A stretch of DNA of 64,000 nt, taken from assembly GCA_964479595.1 (NCBI GenBank), contig CAYZMU010000002.1, forward strand, positions 90,109-154,108, written 5' to 3'. Position 1 is the stretch's first letter. Every line of letters starts with the position of its first letter. Shown one piece after another: positions 8,697-17,464 of this stretch. The DNA comes from Firm-04 sp964479595 (lineage in GTDB: Bacteria; Bacillota; Clostridia; Oscillospirales; Ruminococcaceae). Position numbers and translations under genes: made by a program. The notes beneath the pieces are model-generated. The model was given only the letters and a program-made list of their open reading frames with translations, was not told the origin of the DNA and ran no database searches.

Positions 8697-9254
8697 ATGA
8701 AAAAATACGCGATTTACAAGGGCGAGACGGGTTATTACTATAAAGAATATATCGATACGCCCGAACGGCTGGAGGGGACGCCGTTCGCGGACATGATCGC
8801 GCCGGAGAGTCTCCCGGTGATTCTCGACAGCGAGAGCGCCTACCACCCCTTTGACGCGCACGAACTAGAGTTTGTGGAAATTATCGAATCCGAACTTGAA
8901 TGTCCGCTCACCGTGGAGCAGATGTATTTCAAAAATCACGAAAGTTTCAAGCTCGGGTGGATGTCCCCCGACGGGGATACGTATTCCTGCAGTTTCACCA
9001 ACCACACCAAGGCCGCCAAGCAGCTGGCGGAGAAATTCTGCCCCGACGCGCGGCTGCCCGAGCGCGCTCTGGGGAAGGCCGGCTGGCTGAAAATCATTGA
9101 TTCATGGGACGGCACGAGCAGGCAGCACAAGCAGTTTGTCTATTCCGTCAGCGGAAAGATTACCAAGCGTCAGGCGGACAGGCTCTTTGATCTGGGGCTC
9201 TACGGAAACGAGGAAGTGGAGCGCATGATCGCGGACTGCGCGGACAACTGGTAG
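8697..9254 (+). CDS. Hypothetical protein, first gene of the signalling operon
   Basis: 185 residues, soluble, acidic, no signal peptide or known motif. Two aromatic-rich stretches stand out: KYAIYKGETGYYYKEYID at the N-terminus and a DGDTYSCSFTNHTKAAKQLAEKF segment in the middle. The C-terminal part (KITKRQADRLFDLGLYGNEEVERM) looks helical. The start is ATG at 8697, lacking a strong ribosome site. It lies 69 nt downstream of a consensus promoter and 30 nt before the DivIVA-like gene. Function unknown. Confidence 0.7.
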   Translation: MKKYAIYKGETGYYYKEYIDTPERLEGTPFADMIAPESLPVILDSESAYHPFDAHELEFVEIIESELECPLTVEQMYFKNHESFKLGWMSPDGDTYSCSFTNHTKAAKQLAEKFCPDARLPERALGKAGWLKIIDSWDGTSRQHKQFVYSVSGKITKRQADRLFDLGLYGNEEVERMIADCADNW

Positions 9255-9284
9255 CGAATACATTTTACGAATGGAGGAAACCCT

Positions 9285-10442
9285 ATGGCTGAGCAGAGAA
9301 CCCGTTTCATCAGGACCGTTCCGTTTGGGGGTTACGACAGAACCGACGTGGACAAACGGCTTGAGAACCTCTACACCCAGCTCTATGACCTCAAGGCGCA
9401 GCTGCGCGAGGCGAAGCTCATGCTCGAGAAGGTGAAGAAGGGTGCGGACGCGGACGCTGCGCAGGAATACGCGCTCGCGACGGAGCGCGCCAAGCTGACG
9501 GAATATCAGGTCAAGAACGAGACCTGCACCGAAAAGCTCAGACGCGCCGAGGACGATTTGAAGGCGAAAGACAGCCAGATAGAGCAGCTCAAGGCGGAAC
9601 TTGAACGCGCGAAAGAAGAATGCTCCGAGGCGAAATCGAATCTTGACATGCTCAAGTCCGACGGGGACACCTCTGTGATCGGTGCCATTTTCACGGAGGC
9701 GCAGAAATCCAGGGAGAGGATTCTTTCCGCCTCGAAAGAGGAGGCACGCCAGCTCGAGGACAGTTCCAAGGAACTCGCGGGAAAGATTCTCACGGACGCG
9801 GACAACAAAGCGGCTCAGATTATCTACGAGGCGGAGCACGAGGCTGCGGATGTTCTCGCGCGGGCGCAGCAGCAGGCGGAGCAGATGAAAGTCGCCTCGG
9901 AGAATCTGCACTCGGTGCTGCTTGAGGACGTGAAATCGCTTTCGGAGCGGGTGAGTTCCCTAAAGACCGTGATTGGCGATTTTGAGCAGGCAAGTTCCGG
10001 GATGCTCGACGACGCGGCGGAGATTCTTTCCGAATCCGAGGACGAGCTGACCGCGGGCGGCGTGCCGGTTTTCCGCTCCCCGAGGGAGATTAAGCCGCAG
10101 TACCCCGAGGAGCCCGAGATTACCCCGGTGGATTTCTCCGAGCCGAAGGAGACGCAGAAACCGAAGGAGAGCCCGAAGCCGGAGGAGAGCAAGAAGCAGC
10201 AGGAACTTGAGAAACTAAAGGAAATGGCGCAGTCCATGGAGGGCGGGCACAAACCGGAGCCCGGGGCGCCCGCGCCCAAGCAGGGCGGGAAGAGCCTTGA
10301 GGACTTGGCGCGGCAGGCGGCGTCTCTTGGCGGGGCGGCAAAGCCCGAAACCCCTCCGAAGAAGGAGCCCCCGAAGAAAAAGGGTGTGGATTTAGCGGCG
10401 CTCGCGAAGCAGGCGGAAGCGCTCGGAAAAGACAAACCGTAA
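9285..10442 (+). CDS. DivIVA-like coiled-coil protein
   Basis: 385 residues. The N-terminal 30 residues (FIRTVPFGGYDRTDVDKRLENL) resemble the membrane-binding head of DivIVA/GpsB proteins, where the sequence is typically GYdxxeVdxFL. Long coiled-coil stretches follow (about residues 25-125 and 145-240, rich in Glu, Lys, Ala), then a Pro/Lys/Glu-rich low-complexity tail with two related motifs, LEDLARQAASLG and LAALAKQAEALG. DivIVA-type proteins mark curved membrane or poles and are frequent Ser/Thr-kinase substrates, which fits a kinase and phosphatase in the same operon; that link is inference. GGAGG lies about 9 nt upstream of the ATG. Confidence 0.75.
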   Translation: MAEQRTRFIRTVPFGGYDRTDVDKRLENLYTQLYDLKAQLREAKLMLEKVKKGADADAAQEYALATERAKLTEYQVKNETCTEKLRRAEDDLKAKDSQIEQLKAELERAKEECSEAKSNLDMLKSDGDTSVIGAIFTEAQKSRERILSASKEEARQLEDSSKELAGKILTDADNKAAQIIYEAEHEAADVLARAQQQAEQMKVASENLHSVLLEDVKSLSERVSSLKTVIGDFEQASSGMLDDAAEILSESEDELTAGGVPVFRSPREIKPQYPEEPEITPVDFSEPKETQKPKESPKPEESKKQQELEKLKEMAQSMEGGHKPEPGAPAPKQGGKSLEDLARQAASLGGAAKPETPPKKEPPKKKGVDLAALAKQAEALGKDKP

Positions 10443-10476
10443 ACCATATGAACCAGAAAAAGGAGTTTAGGCGCGT

Positions 10477-12159
10477 ATGAACGAGATTATCATTGTCCGT
10501 CCGGAAAAGTGCGTGGGGTGCAACGCCTGCGTCAGAAACTGCCCCGCCCCGGAGGCGAATATCACAAAAATGCTCGAAGACGGCAGATTTGTTACCACAG
10601 TGAACCCGGACCGCTGTATCACCTGCGGCGAATGTGTGCGCACCTGCAATCACGGCGCGCGGGATTATATTGACGATACCGACGCGTGCATGGCGAGCGT
10701 CGCGCGCGGGGAGAAACTCATCATCCTCGCGACACCCGCCATCAAATCCGTCTTTCCCTCGCAGTGGAAGAGCATTCTGGACTGGTTCCACAGCAAAGGC
10801 TGCCTGATTTACGATGTCTCCCTCGGCGCGGATATCTGCACATGGGCGCACGTGCGCGCCATTCAGGAGAACAGGGTCGGCAATGTCATTACTCAGCCCT
10901 GCGCCGCAATCGTAAAATATATTGAGATTTATAAGCCGCAGCTGCTCAAGAATCTGGCGCCCATTCACAGCCCGATTTCCTGCGCGGTTACTTATATCAA
11001 GCGTTACCTGAAAATGCCCAACAAGATCGCGGTGATTTCGCCTTGTATCGCGAAAAAGACGGAATTTTCGGAGACGGGGCTTGTGGAATTCAATGTGACG
11101 TTTAAGAAGCTGCGCGAATATTTTGACAAGAACGGTATCCGTCTGCCCACGCATTCCGAGCACGAGTACACCTACCCGTTCGACGAGCAGCAGGGGCAGG
11201 TCGGCGCGGTTTACCCCAGACCGGGCGGGCTGCGCGACAACATCTGGCTGCACTGCCCCGACACGAACATCACGACTTCCGAGGGCGTGCACAAGGTCTA
11301 TCCCGAGCTCGATATGTACGCGGAGATGCCGGAATTCAAGCACCCGGAGGTGTTTGACGTGCTTTCCTGCGAGTTCGGCTGCAATGTGGGGCCCGCCTCC
11401 GGCACGGAGCAGACGGTCTTTGACGTAATGGCGACCATGCGCGAGGTCGAGAAGGAAGCCAAGAAGAGAAGAAAGACCGGCGTGTTCCGCAACGGTGAGG
11501 ACAGGCTTTTCAAGCATTTTGACGAGGTGCTCGACCCAAAAGATTTCGTGCGCACCTACAAGCCCGCCAAGCCCACGCCGATGCCCACCGAGAAGCAGCT
11601 CGACGCGGTTTTCGAGCAGATGGGCAAGCACACGGAGGCGGACAGAAACTTCAACTGCCACGCCTGCGGCTATCGCTCCTGCAGAGATATGGCAATCGCC
11701 ATCAGCAGAGGGCTCAACAACCCCAACAACTGCATTGTCCACGCCAAATCCGTTCTTCTGGCGCGTCACAGCGCTCTCGCCTCGCAGCATGAGAAACTCG
11801 CGGAGATTACGAACGAGTGTCTGGAGCTCTCCGAGCGGCTCAAGCGGGATATCGGCGATATTACGAAGAATATGGATACCATCGGGGATTCCACCGCGAA
11901 GACCAGCGAGCGCGCCGCGGTTGTGAACGACCTGCTGCGCAACGTGGTCGCTTTCTGCGAGGACAACAGCACCATGGACGCGGACAGCGTTACACAGCTT
12001 ATCGGCATTCTGGAGACGACCATCGGGGCGTTCAGCGCGCTGGACGACAATGTCAGCGCGACCAACGAAAGCTCCGGCGAAATCCACAGCATGATTGACG
12101 AAATTACCAAGCTGGTGGACAAGATCAACGAAACGCTTTGCAAAACGCAGGAGGCTTAA
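10477..12159 (+). CDS. HydS-like sensory [FeFe]-hydrogenase homologue
   Basis: 560 residues. Domain order: two [4Fe-4S] ferredoxin motifs (Cys 12/15/18/22 and 47/50/53/57), then an [FeFe]-hydrogenase large-subunit domain with the three H-cluster motifs as ITQPCAAI (Cys142), SPCIAKK (Cys190) and LSCEFGCNVG (Cys298/302). Next come a four-Cys FeS domain (NCHACGYRSC, from residue 394) and a helical C-terminus resembling the signalling helices of chemoreceptors. The proton-relay Cys that follows the first H-cluster Cys in catalytic enzymes (TSCCP) is Ala here, and there are no electron-bifurcating subunits. Both fit a sensory group C/D protein rather than a production hydrogenase. Neighbouring kinase, vWA and PP2C genes suggest it feeds H2 or redox state into protein phosphorylation (inference). 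Confidence 0.82.
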   Translation: MNEIIIVRPEKCVGCNACVRNCPAPEANITKMLEDGRFVTTVNPDRCITCGECVRTCNHGARDYIDDTDACMASVARGEKLIILATPAIKSVFPSQWKSILDWFHSKGCLIYDVSLGADICTWAHVRAIQENRVGNVITQPCAAIVKYIEIYKPQLLKNLAPIHSPISCAVTYIKRYLKMPNKIAVISPCIAKKTEFSETGLVEFNVTFKKLREYFDKNGIRLPTHSEHEYTYPFDEQQGQVGAVYPRPGGLRDNIWLHCPDTNITTSEGVHKVYPELDMYAEMPEFKHPEVFDVLSCEFGCNVGPASGTEQTVFDVMATMREVEKEAKKRRKTGVFRNGEDRLFKHFDEVLDPKDFVRTYKPAKPTPMPTEKQLDAVFEQMGKHTEADRNFNCHACGYRSCRDMAIAISRGLNNPNNCIVHAKSVLLARHSALASQHEKLAEITNECLELSERLKRDIGDITKNMDTIGDSTAKTSERAAVVNDLLRNVVAFCEDNSTMDADSVTQLIGILETTIGAFSALDDNVSATNESSGEIHSMIDEITKLVDKINETLCKTQEA

Positions 12160-12215
12160 ACGGCGCGGCGGTACGCGCCCGCGCTACAAACGCGTGAGGT
12201 TGGGGGTGCAGAGGA

Positions 12216-13259
12216 GTGATCTGTGAGAAATGCGGCGCGGAGGGCGCTGAGGACGCGTATGTCTGTGACGCGTGCGGAATGCCGCTGCGGCAGAATCTGG
12301 AAGGGTTTGAGCACACGGCGGAGATTCAGTCGCTGCTGAGGCAGATTGTTTCGGATTACGCGCAGGGGCAGACGCTGAGTGTGTTCCGTCTGGCGGCGCT
12401 GATGAATGATTTCCTGCAGGAATACGAAAACGAGCGCAGACTTCTTGTCAATATGCTGCGCGCGGGCATCCTCCGGAGCATGGTGGAGGCGGACAGCCGG
12501 GAAATCGGCGTGCTGCGCGCCAAAAGCGCGATGCTGCGCGACTGCTACATTACCAACGAGGCGGCGGAGTTTGTCCTGCTGTGCTTTACGTATCTGCTCG
12601 GGTGGCCGTACAAACCCGACGACACGGCGCTGCTTGCCGTCGGTCCGCGTACGGACGAACCTGTACCGGCTGAGCGTGGGGCGCAGAGAAGCGGCCCGGT
12701 TGTGATTGACGAGAAAGTGTTCCGGCCTCTGGAGGCGTCGCGTTTTCGTCTGTCGCACAATGTGGTGGTGCCGGAAGGGTACACCAAGCTTGAGAGCTTC
12801 TGCTTTGACCGCTTTGTCGCCATGCGTTCCATCGTGCTGCCGCAGACGCTGCTGTCCATCGGGGAGTACGCCTTTTCGGAGTGCAGGCATCTGCGGGCGC
12901 TGGAACTGCCCAAGTCGCTCAAGGTCATCGAGCAGGGAGCGTTCTCGCAGTGCGAGCGGCTGGTTGTGCTCAAGATACCCGAGGGTGTGCTGGAAATCGC
13001 GGACAATACGTTTCTGTGCTGTCAGTCGCTGGACGTCGTGGAGGTGCCGCGCAGTGTCACGAGCATCGGAGCGAGCGCTTTTTCGGGCTGCCTGAGTCTG
13101 CACAAACTTTTCCTGCACGACGGCATCAAATACATCGGCGACGACGCTTTCGTGCAGACGCCGCATCTGAAAATCAGCTGCGTGGAAAATTCATACATTC
13201 ACAGATACTGCCTCAGCCACGACGTTCCGTTTGAAATCGCGGCTGAGGGTTCAGAATAG
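12216..13259 (+). CDS. Zinc-ribbon plus BspA-type leucine-rich-repeat protein
   Basis: 347 residues. It begins with a zinc ribbon (Cys 3/6 and 17/20). A mostly helical region follows (about residues 30-135), then at least four BspA-type LRR_5 repeats (about residues 185-320) with the recurrent pattern hhxLPxSLxxIgxyAFxxC. There is no signal peptide or membrane segment, so unlike the surface BspA proteins it is probably cytoplasmic and may act as a protein-interaction platform. GTG start at 12216. It lies between the hydrogenase homologue (56 nt) and the kinase gene (20 nt), so a scaffold or adaptor role in that pathway is a reasonable inference. Confidence 0.8.
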   Translation: MICEKCGAEGAEDAYVCDACGMPLRQNLEGFEHTAEIQSLLRQIVSDYAQGQTLSVFRLAALMNDFLQEYENERRLLVNMLRAGILRSMVEADSREIGVLRAKSAMLRDCYITNEAAEFVLLCFTYLLGWPYKPDDTALLAVGPRTDEPVPAERGAQRSGPVVIDEKVFRPLEASRFRLSHNVVVPEGYTKLESFCFDRFVAMRSIVLPQTLLSIGEYAFSECRHLRALELPKSLKVIEQGAFSQCERLVVLKIPEGVLEIADNTFLCCQSLDVVEVPRSVTSIGASAFSGCLSLHKLFLHDGIKYIGDDAFVQTPHLKISCVENSYIHRYCLSHDVPFEIAAEGSE

Positions 13260-13279
13260 CTTTTGCGGGGGGAAGAACG

Positions 13280-14623
13280 ATGATTCCGCTGAAAATAGGG
13301 CAGGAAATCGAGATGGAATTTGGCGGCAGCGCCAAGGTGATTCGCGAAATCGGCAGCGGCGGTCAAGGGATCGTCTACCTCTGCGAATTCAACGGTATGC
13401 GCTGGGCGCTGAAATGGTATGATGTGGACAAAATCCGCAAACCGAAGGAATTTCGCGAAAATCTGCGCGCCAACATCGCGGACGGCGCCCCGAGCGACAA
13501 GTTTCTGTGGCCGAAATACCTCACGAGGGAGAACAGCAGCGGGACGTTCGGGTATCTGATGGAGTTAAAGCCCGAGAGCTTTGATTCCTTTGTGGATATT
13601 CTCAACACCTATAAACTCCTTGTAGACCCGCTCACCGGACACACGAGCAAGCAGCCGGTGCGTTTTCGGGATCTGAGCGCGATGGTGACGGCGGTAATCA
13701 ACATTGTCAACGCGTTCCGCCAGCTGCACCGCGCGGGAAAGAGCTATCAGGACTTAAACGACGGCGGTTTCTTCATCAATGTGGAAACAGGCGCGGTTCT
13801 CGTCTGCGACTGCGACAACATCGCTCCCGACGGAAGCAATTTCGGGATAGGGGGCAAGCCGGGCTATATGGCGCCGGAGATTGTGCGGGGCATCGCCAAG
13901 CCCGATGTCCAGACCGACAAATACTCGCTGGCGGTGGTGCTGTTCAAGCTGCTGTTCCGCGGCGACCCGCTCGAGGGCGAAAAGGTCGTGCGCGACGTCT
14001 GCCTGACGGAATCCTCCGAGTTGAAGCACTACGGTCAGGACGCGGTCTTTGTCTATGACCCCGACGACACCTCCAACCGCCCCGTGCGCGGGATTCACGA
14101 CAATGTCATCAAATTCTGGAAGCTCTATCCGGATTATATCAAGGACGCGTTTATCAAATCTTTTACAGTGGGGCTCAGAGACCCGTCGAGCCGGATTATC
14201 GAGAACGAGTGGCAGAAGCTGTTTATCCGCCTGCGTTCGGAGATTATCAAATGCGGCTGCGGGCGCGCGAATTTCACCTCCATGTTTGAGATGGCGGACG
14301 CGAAAACCTACCGCTGCCCCAAATGCGGCATGAAATTCGCGACGATGGAATTCAGCAACTGCGATTTCAGAGTGCCGCTCTACGTGGGCAGAAAATTCTA
14401 TGAGTGCGAAATTTCGCCGGATTCGGATGATTTTTTAAGCGTCGCGGGAGAACTTGTGGAAAACAAGCTTCGCCCGGGGCTGCTCGGAATAAAGAACTGT
14501 TCGGACAAAACGTGGCGGGTGAAGATGCCCGACCGGATTGTCTACGATATCGCTCCCGGAAAAGGGTTTCCCATCTGGCAGGAGCTGGAGATTGATTTCG
14601 GGGATGTTCAGGCAAAGATTTAA
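13280..14623 (+). CDS. Ser/Thr protein kinase-like protein with zinc ribbon (TerY-P triad kinase)
   Basis: 447 residues. The kinase domain is about residues 15-315: Gly loop GSGGQGIVY (25-33), ATP-anchoring Lys45 in ALKWYD, catalytic loop YQDLNDGGFFIN (Asp158; the usual HRD is YQD), a metal-binding Asp in VCDCDN (177) instead of DFG, and PGYMAPE for the APE motif. A zinc ribbon follows (Cys 325/327 and 346/349), then a C-terminal beta-rich domain with LGIKNCSDKTWRV that could be FHA-like. This architecture, followed directly by vWA and PP2C genes, matches the TerY-P triad known from tellurite-resistance-type stress systems. The altered HRD and DFG motifs could reduce activity, but the essential Lys and Asp residues are there. 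Confidence 0.85.
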   Translation: MIPLKIGQEIEMEFGGSAKVIREIGSGGQGIVYLCEFNGMRWALKWYDVDKIRKPKEFRENLRANIADGAPSDKFLWPKYLTRENSSGTFGYLMELKPESFDSFVDILNTYKLLVDPLTGHTSKQPVRFRDLSAMVTAVINIVNAFRQLHRAGKSYQDLNDGGFFINVETGAVLVCDCDNIAPDGSNFGIGGKPGYMAPEIVRGIAKPDVQTDKYSLAVVLFKLLFRGDPLEGEKVVRDVCLTESSELKHYGQDAVFVYDPDDTSNRPVRGIHDNVIKFWKLYPDYIKDAFIKSFTVGLRDPSSRIIENEWQKLFIRLRSEIIKCGCGRANFTSMFEMADAKTYRCPKCGMKFATMEFSNCDFRVPLYVGRKFYECEISPDSDDFLSVAGELVENKLRPGLLGIKNCSDKTWRVKMPDRIVYDIAPGKGFPIWQELEIDFGDVQAKI

Positions 14624-14642
14624 CTGAAAGGAGCCATGCTTT

Positions 14643-15599
14643 ATGAGCAAGAAGCACCAGAATCGGCCCGCGAATGCCGCTGGAACACCCAAAGAGAGTG
14701 CCGCGGGGACGCCCGCGCAGGAGCCTGAAAAGGATGCGGCGAATGTGACGGAGGAGAGCGCCGCGCAGCCCGCGCCCCAAGGCGAGGAAAAGGACGCGCC
14801 GCAGGCGGACACGGAGAAGAAAGAGGACGCTGACAGCATGCTGGACTTTGACGATGACGACCCGCTCGGCGCGACGGCTGTTTCGAAGAAAAGTCTGGTT
14901 ATCTTTTTCCTGATAGACACTTCCGCGAGCATGAAGGGCAAGAAAATCGGCGAACTGAACACGGTTATGGAAGAACTGATCCCGGAAATCGCGCGCGTGG
15001 GCGAGGCGGACACCGATGTGAAGATTGCCGTGCTGACTTTCGCCACGGAAGTCAAGTGGATGTATACCGAGCCTGTGCCGGTGGAGGACTTCCATTGGAC
15101 GCGCCTGACCGCGCAGGGCGTCACGGCGATGGGCGCGGCGTTCAAGGAACTTTCCGCGCGGATGTCGAGAAACAGCTTCCTCAATTCCCCGTCGCTTTCC
15201 TTCGCGCCGGTCATCTTCCTGATGACGGACGGCTATCCCTCCGACGACTACCGCGCGGGGCTGCAGACGCTGCAGACGAACAGCTGGTATAAATTCGGGC
15301 TCAAGGCGGCGCTCGGCATCGGCAACGAGGCCAACGACGATGTGCTCGCGGAGTTTACGGGTTCTGAGGATTCCGTGGTGCACGCCTACACGGGCAGCCA
15401 GCTCGCGCAGATGATCAAAATCGTCGCGGTCACGGCGTCGCAGATAGGCAGCAAGAGCATGACGCTTTCCGACGAGACCAGCAAGGAACTGAGCGAGGAG
15501 GACGTCTTTGCCTCCAAACAGAAAATGCTCGGCGAGCAGATTCAGGAACTGGTCAAGAAGGACGATGACGACGATATTTCCTTTGACACCGGGTGGTAA
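14643..15599 (+). CDS. TerY-like von Willebrand factor A domain protein
   Basis: 318 residues. A disordered Ala/Pro/Glu-rich N-terminus (about residues 1-80) precedes a vWA domain with an intact metal-ion-dependent adhesion site: DTSAS (Asp92, Ser94, Ser96), a conserved Thr region, and MTDGYPSDD. The C-terminal tail is acidic (KKDDDDDISFDTGW). TerY-type vWA proteins are cytoplasmic and partner with the adjacent kinase and PP2C phosphatase. The gene is 19 nt behind the kinase gene with AAAGGAG before the ATG. The tail, rich in Ser and Asp, may be a phosphorylation site; that is speculation. Confidence 0.85.
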   Translation: MSKKHQNRPANAAGTPKESAAGTPAQEPEKDAANVTEESAAQPAPQGEEKDAPQADTEKKEDADSMLDFDDDDPLGATAVSKKSLVIFFLIDTSASMKGKKIGELNTVMEELIPEIARVGEADTDVKIAVLTFATEVKWMYTEPVPVEDFHWTRLTAQGVTAMGAAFKELSARMSRNSFLNSPSLSFAPVIFLMTDGYPSDDYRAGLQTLQTNSWYKFGLKAALGIGNEANDDVLAEFTGSEDSVVHAYTGSQLAQMIKIVAVTASQIGSKSMTLSDETSKELSEEDVFASKQKMLGEQIQELVKKDDDDDISFDTGW

Positions 15600-15633
15600 C
15601 GCGGAAGGATAACGGGGAAGGGGATGAACGCGG

Positions 15634-16536
15634 ATGTTTCAAGGGTTTAATAATTCTGTGATGGGCGCGAGCCATGAGCGCAGCGGTCTGCCCTGTCAGG
15701 ACAGCTCCGCCTTCCATGTCGGGGAAGGCTACGCGGTCGCGGTCGTGGCGGACGGACACGGCAGCAAGAAGCATTTTCGCAGCAACATCGGTTCGCGGTG
15801 TGCTGTGGAGGCTGTGCTGGAGGCAATCGAGCGGTTCTATTCCGACCCGCTTGAGATGGAAAAATATCTGCCGCAGAACCACAAGACCATTCTCAAAAAT
15901 ATCGAGAAGCAGGTTATCGCGCTCTGGAATGAGAAAATTTTGAAACATTTGCTGGAACATCCTGTCACGAAGGCGGAGAGGGCGAAATTCGATTCCAAGG
16001 AGGAATTCGAGGAAATCCCCGCCGAATCCTATTACGGCACCACGCTTATCGCGGCGGTCGCGGGGAAGGACTGCTGCTACGGTTTTCAGGTCGGCGACGG
16101 CAGTCTGGTCGCGGTTTTCGCGGACGGGGAGACTTCCATGATTATGGATTATGAGGAATCCAATCCCGCCAACATCACCGCGTCGATGTGCAATCCGAAT
16201 GCGGCTGCCATGTTTGATGATTTTTATATATCTGATAAACAAATGCTGGCGATGTTCGTGTCCACCGACGGGCTCTACACCTCTTTTGGGCGGGACGACG
16301 ATTTTCTGGATTATCACACCATTATCGCGAGCCAGCTGACGGACTTGAACGCTTTTGAGACGGCGGTCGTCAAGAATTTGCAGAAGCGCTCCCACTACGG
16401 CACGGAGGATGATATTTCCCTCGCGTGCATCTGCGATTCGGACGTTGTGCGGGCGCAGGAGAAGGTCCTGAAAGAGCGAGTCGCGGCGAACAAGCGTGCC
16501 GCCGCCGAACGGAAAGCGAAACTGCTCAGGCGCTGA
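15634..16536 (+). CDS. PP2C-family protein phosphatase (TerY-P triad)
   Basis: 300 residues. Metal-dependent Ser/Thr phosphatase fold: the N-terminal GASHERSGLPCQDS carries the RxxNQD-like motif (here LPCQDS), and VADGHGS (Asp40, Gly41) provides the key metal ligand. FQVGDGSLVAVF, STDGLYTSF and TEDDISLACI follow in family order, so the catalytic metal ligands appear complete. It would reverse phosphorylation by the kinase encoded two genes upstream. The ATG at 15634 follows GGGGAAGGGG. Spacing to neighbours is 34 and 11 nt. Confidence 0.87.
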   Translation: MFQGFNNSVMGASHERSGLPCQDSSAFHVGEGYAVAVVADGHGSKKHFRSNIGSRCAVEAVLEAIERFYSDPLEMEKYLPQNHKTILKNIEKQVIALWNEKILKHLLEHPVTKAERAKFDSKEEFEEIPAESYYGTTLIAAVAGKDCCYGFQVGDGSLVAVFADGETSMIMDYEESNPANITASMCNPNAAAMFDDFYISDKQMLAMFVSTDGLYTSFGRDDDFLDYHTIIASQLTDLNAFETAVVKNLQKRSHYGTEDDISLACICDSDVVRAQEKVLKERVAANKRAAAERKAKLLRR

Positions 16537-16547
16537 GAGAGGGGGAG

Positions 16548-17462
16548 ATGGCAGTGGACGACCTTTATCAGCTCGCGCGCGGCTGCGCGGAAAAAATCAA
16601 GGCGGAAAAGCCAGTCTTTGTCTCCGAGAAAGACCCCATGCTCTGTCTTGTGCGTTCGCGCGGGGGAGAGGTTTTTTCCGGAATCAGCAGCATATGCTAC
16701 AACGACGAGAAAATATGCTCCGCGCCGGCGGAATATCCCGCGATTATGGGGATGCTCGCGGCGGGACAAACGGTCGCGGCCCAGATTATGACCGTTTTTC
16801 TGACGGACTGCTGTGTGACCAAGCCCGACGAGGCGGCGCTGGATATTCTGCAGAGAATCGACCCGCAGAATCTCGCGTGTGAGGTTTTCCTTTCCGCGGA
16901 GCGCAGCGTGACGCTGGAAACGCTGCGAAACCGCGGCCTCCCCGAGGAGCGGAGCGAGCCGGCGCGGGAAAACGCGGAAGAACAAGAACCCTCGCGGGCG
17001 CAAAGCCCGGAAAACGAAAATCCTGAGGCGCCGGCTTCAGAATCCGCGCAGACAGAGGCGACAGAGGCGGAAGGGTTTGATTTCTTCAGCGGGTTTGGCG
17101 ATGAAACGTCTGAGGGCGCGGCGGCGGCTTTTGACAGCGGGTTTGACGAGAGTTATTTCGCGCCGCAGCATGCCGTGAAGCCCGAGGGGGACGCGCCTGA
17201 GACCGCGCAAAAGCCCGAGGAAGACGCGGCGTCTTTCGCGGCGGGGGTGACAGTGGACGAGAGCAACCCGTTCAATGATGCCTCAGGCGACACCGCGGCG
17301 CCGATTGCGCGGGAGGCGACGCTTGCGGGGACGGATTCTCCCGAGCGCGCGCCGCAGGAGCATTCGCGCGAGGAAATTTCGCCCGCTGAGCTCCTCAAAA
17401 AGGCGAAAAAGCGCAAAAAAATCGCGAAGTCGAACTTTAATATCACGAAAAACAAACCGTAG
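16548..17462 (+). CDS. Unknown protein with degenerate cytidine-deaminase-like domain
   Basis: 304 residues. Residues about 5-125 follow the cytidine deaminase fold pattern: GGEVFSGISSICYND resembles the substrate strand (GxxYxGvNvEN), CSAPAEYPAIMGMLAAG resembles the CAERxAI helix with Glu62 kept, and KPDEAALDIL aligns with PCxxCRQVL. All zinc ligands are lost: Pro60 replaces the first Cys, and Asp94 and Ala97 replace the second pair. It therefore should not be a deaminase. The rest is an acidic, disordered linker and a basic C-terminal tail (KKAKKRKKIAKS). The fold assignment is by eye. It is the last gene before the terminator, 11 nt after the phosphatase, and may be a ligand- or protein-binding partner of the triad. 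Confidence 0.6.
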   Translation: MAVDDLYQLARGCAEKIKAEKPVFVSEKDPMLCLVRSRGGEVFSGISSICYNDEKICSAPAEYPAIMGMLAAGQTVAAQIMTVFLTDCCVTKPDEAALDILQRIDPQNLACEVFLSAERSVTLETLRNRGLPEERSEPARENAEEQEPSRAQSPENENPEAPASESAQTEATEAEGFDFFSGFGDETSEGAAAAFDSGFDESYFAPQHAVKPEGDAPETAQKPEEDAASFAAGVTVDESNPFNDASGDTAAPIAREATLAGTDSPERAPQEHSREEISPAELLKKAKKRKKIAKSNFNITKNKP

Positions 17463-17464
17463 AC

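Noticed and set aside
10120..12087. 655-residue open frame on the minus strand
   Set aside because: It is antisense to the HydS-like and DivIVA-like genes, rich in Arg/His/Gly from GC-rich codons, and has no ribosome site or motif.
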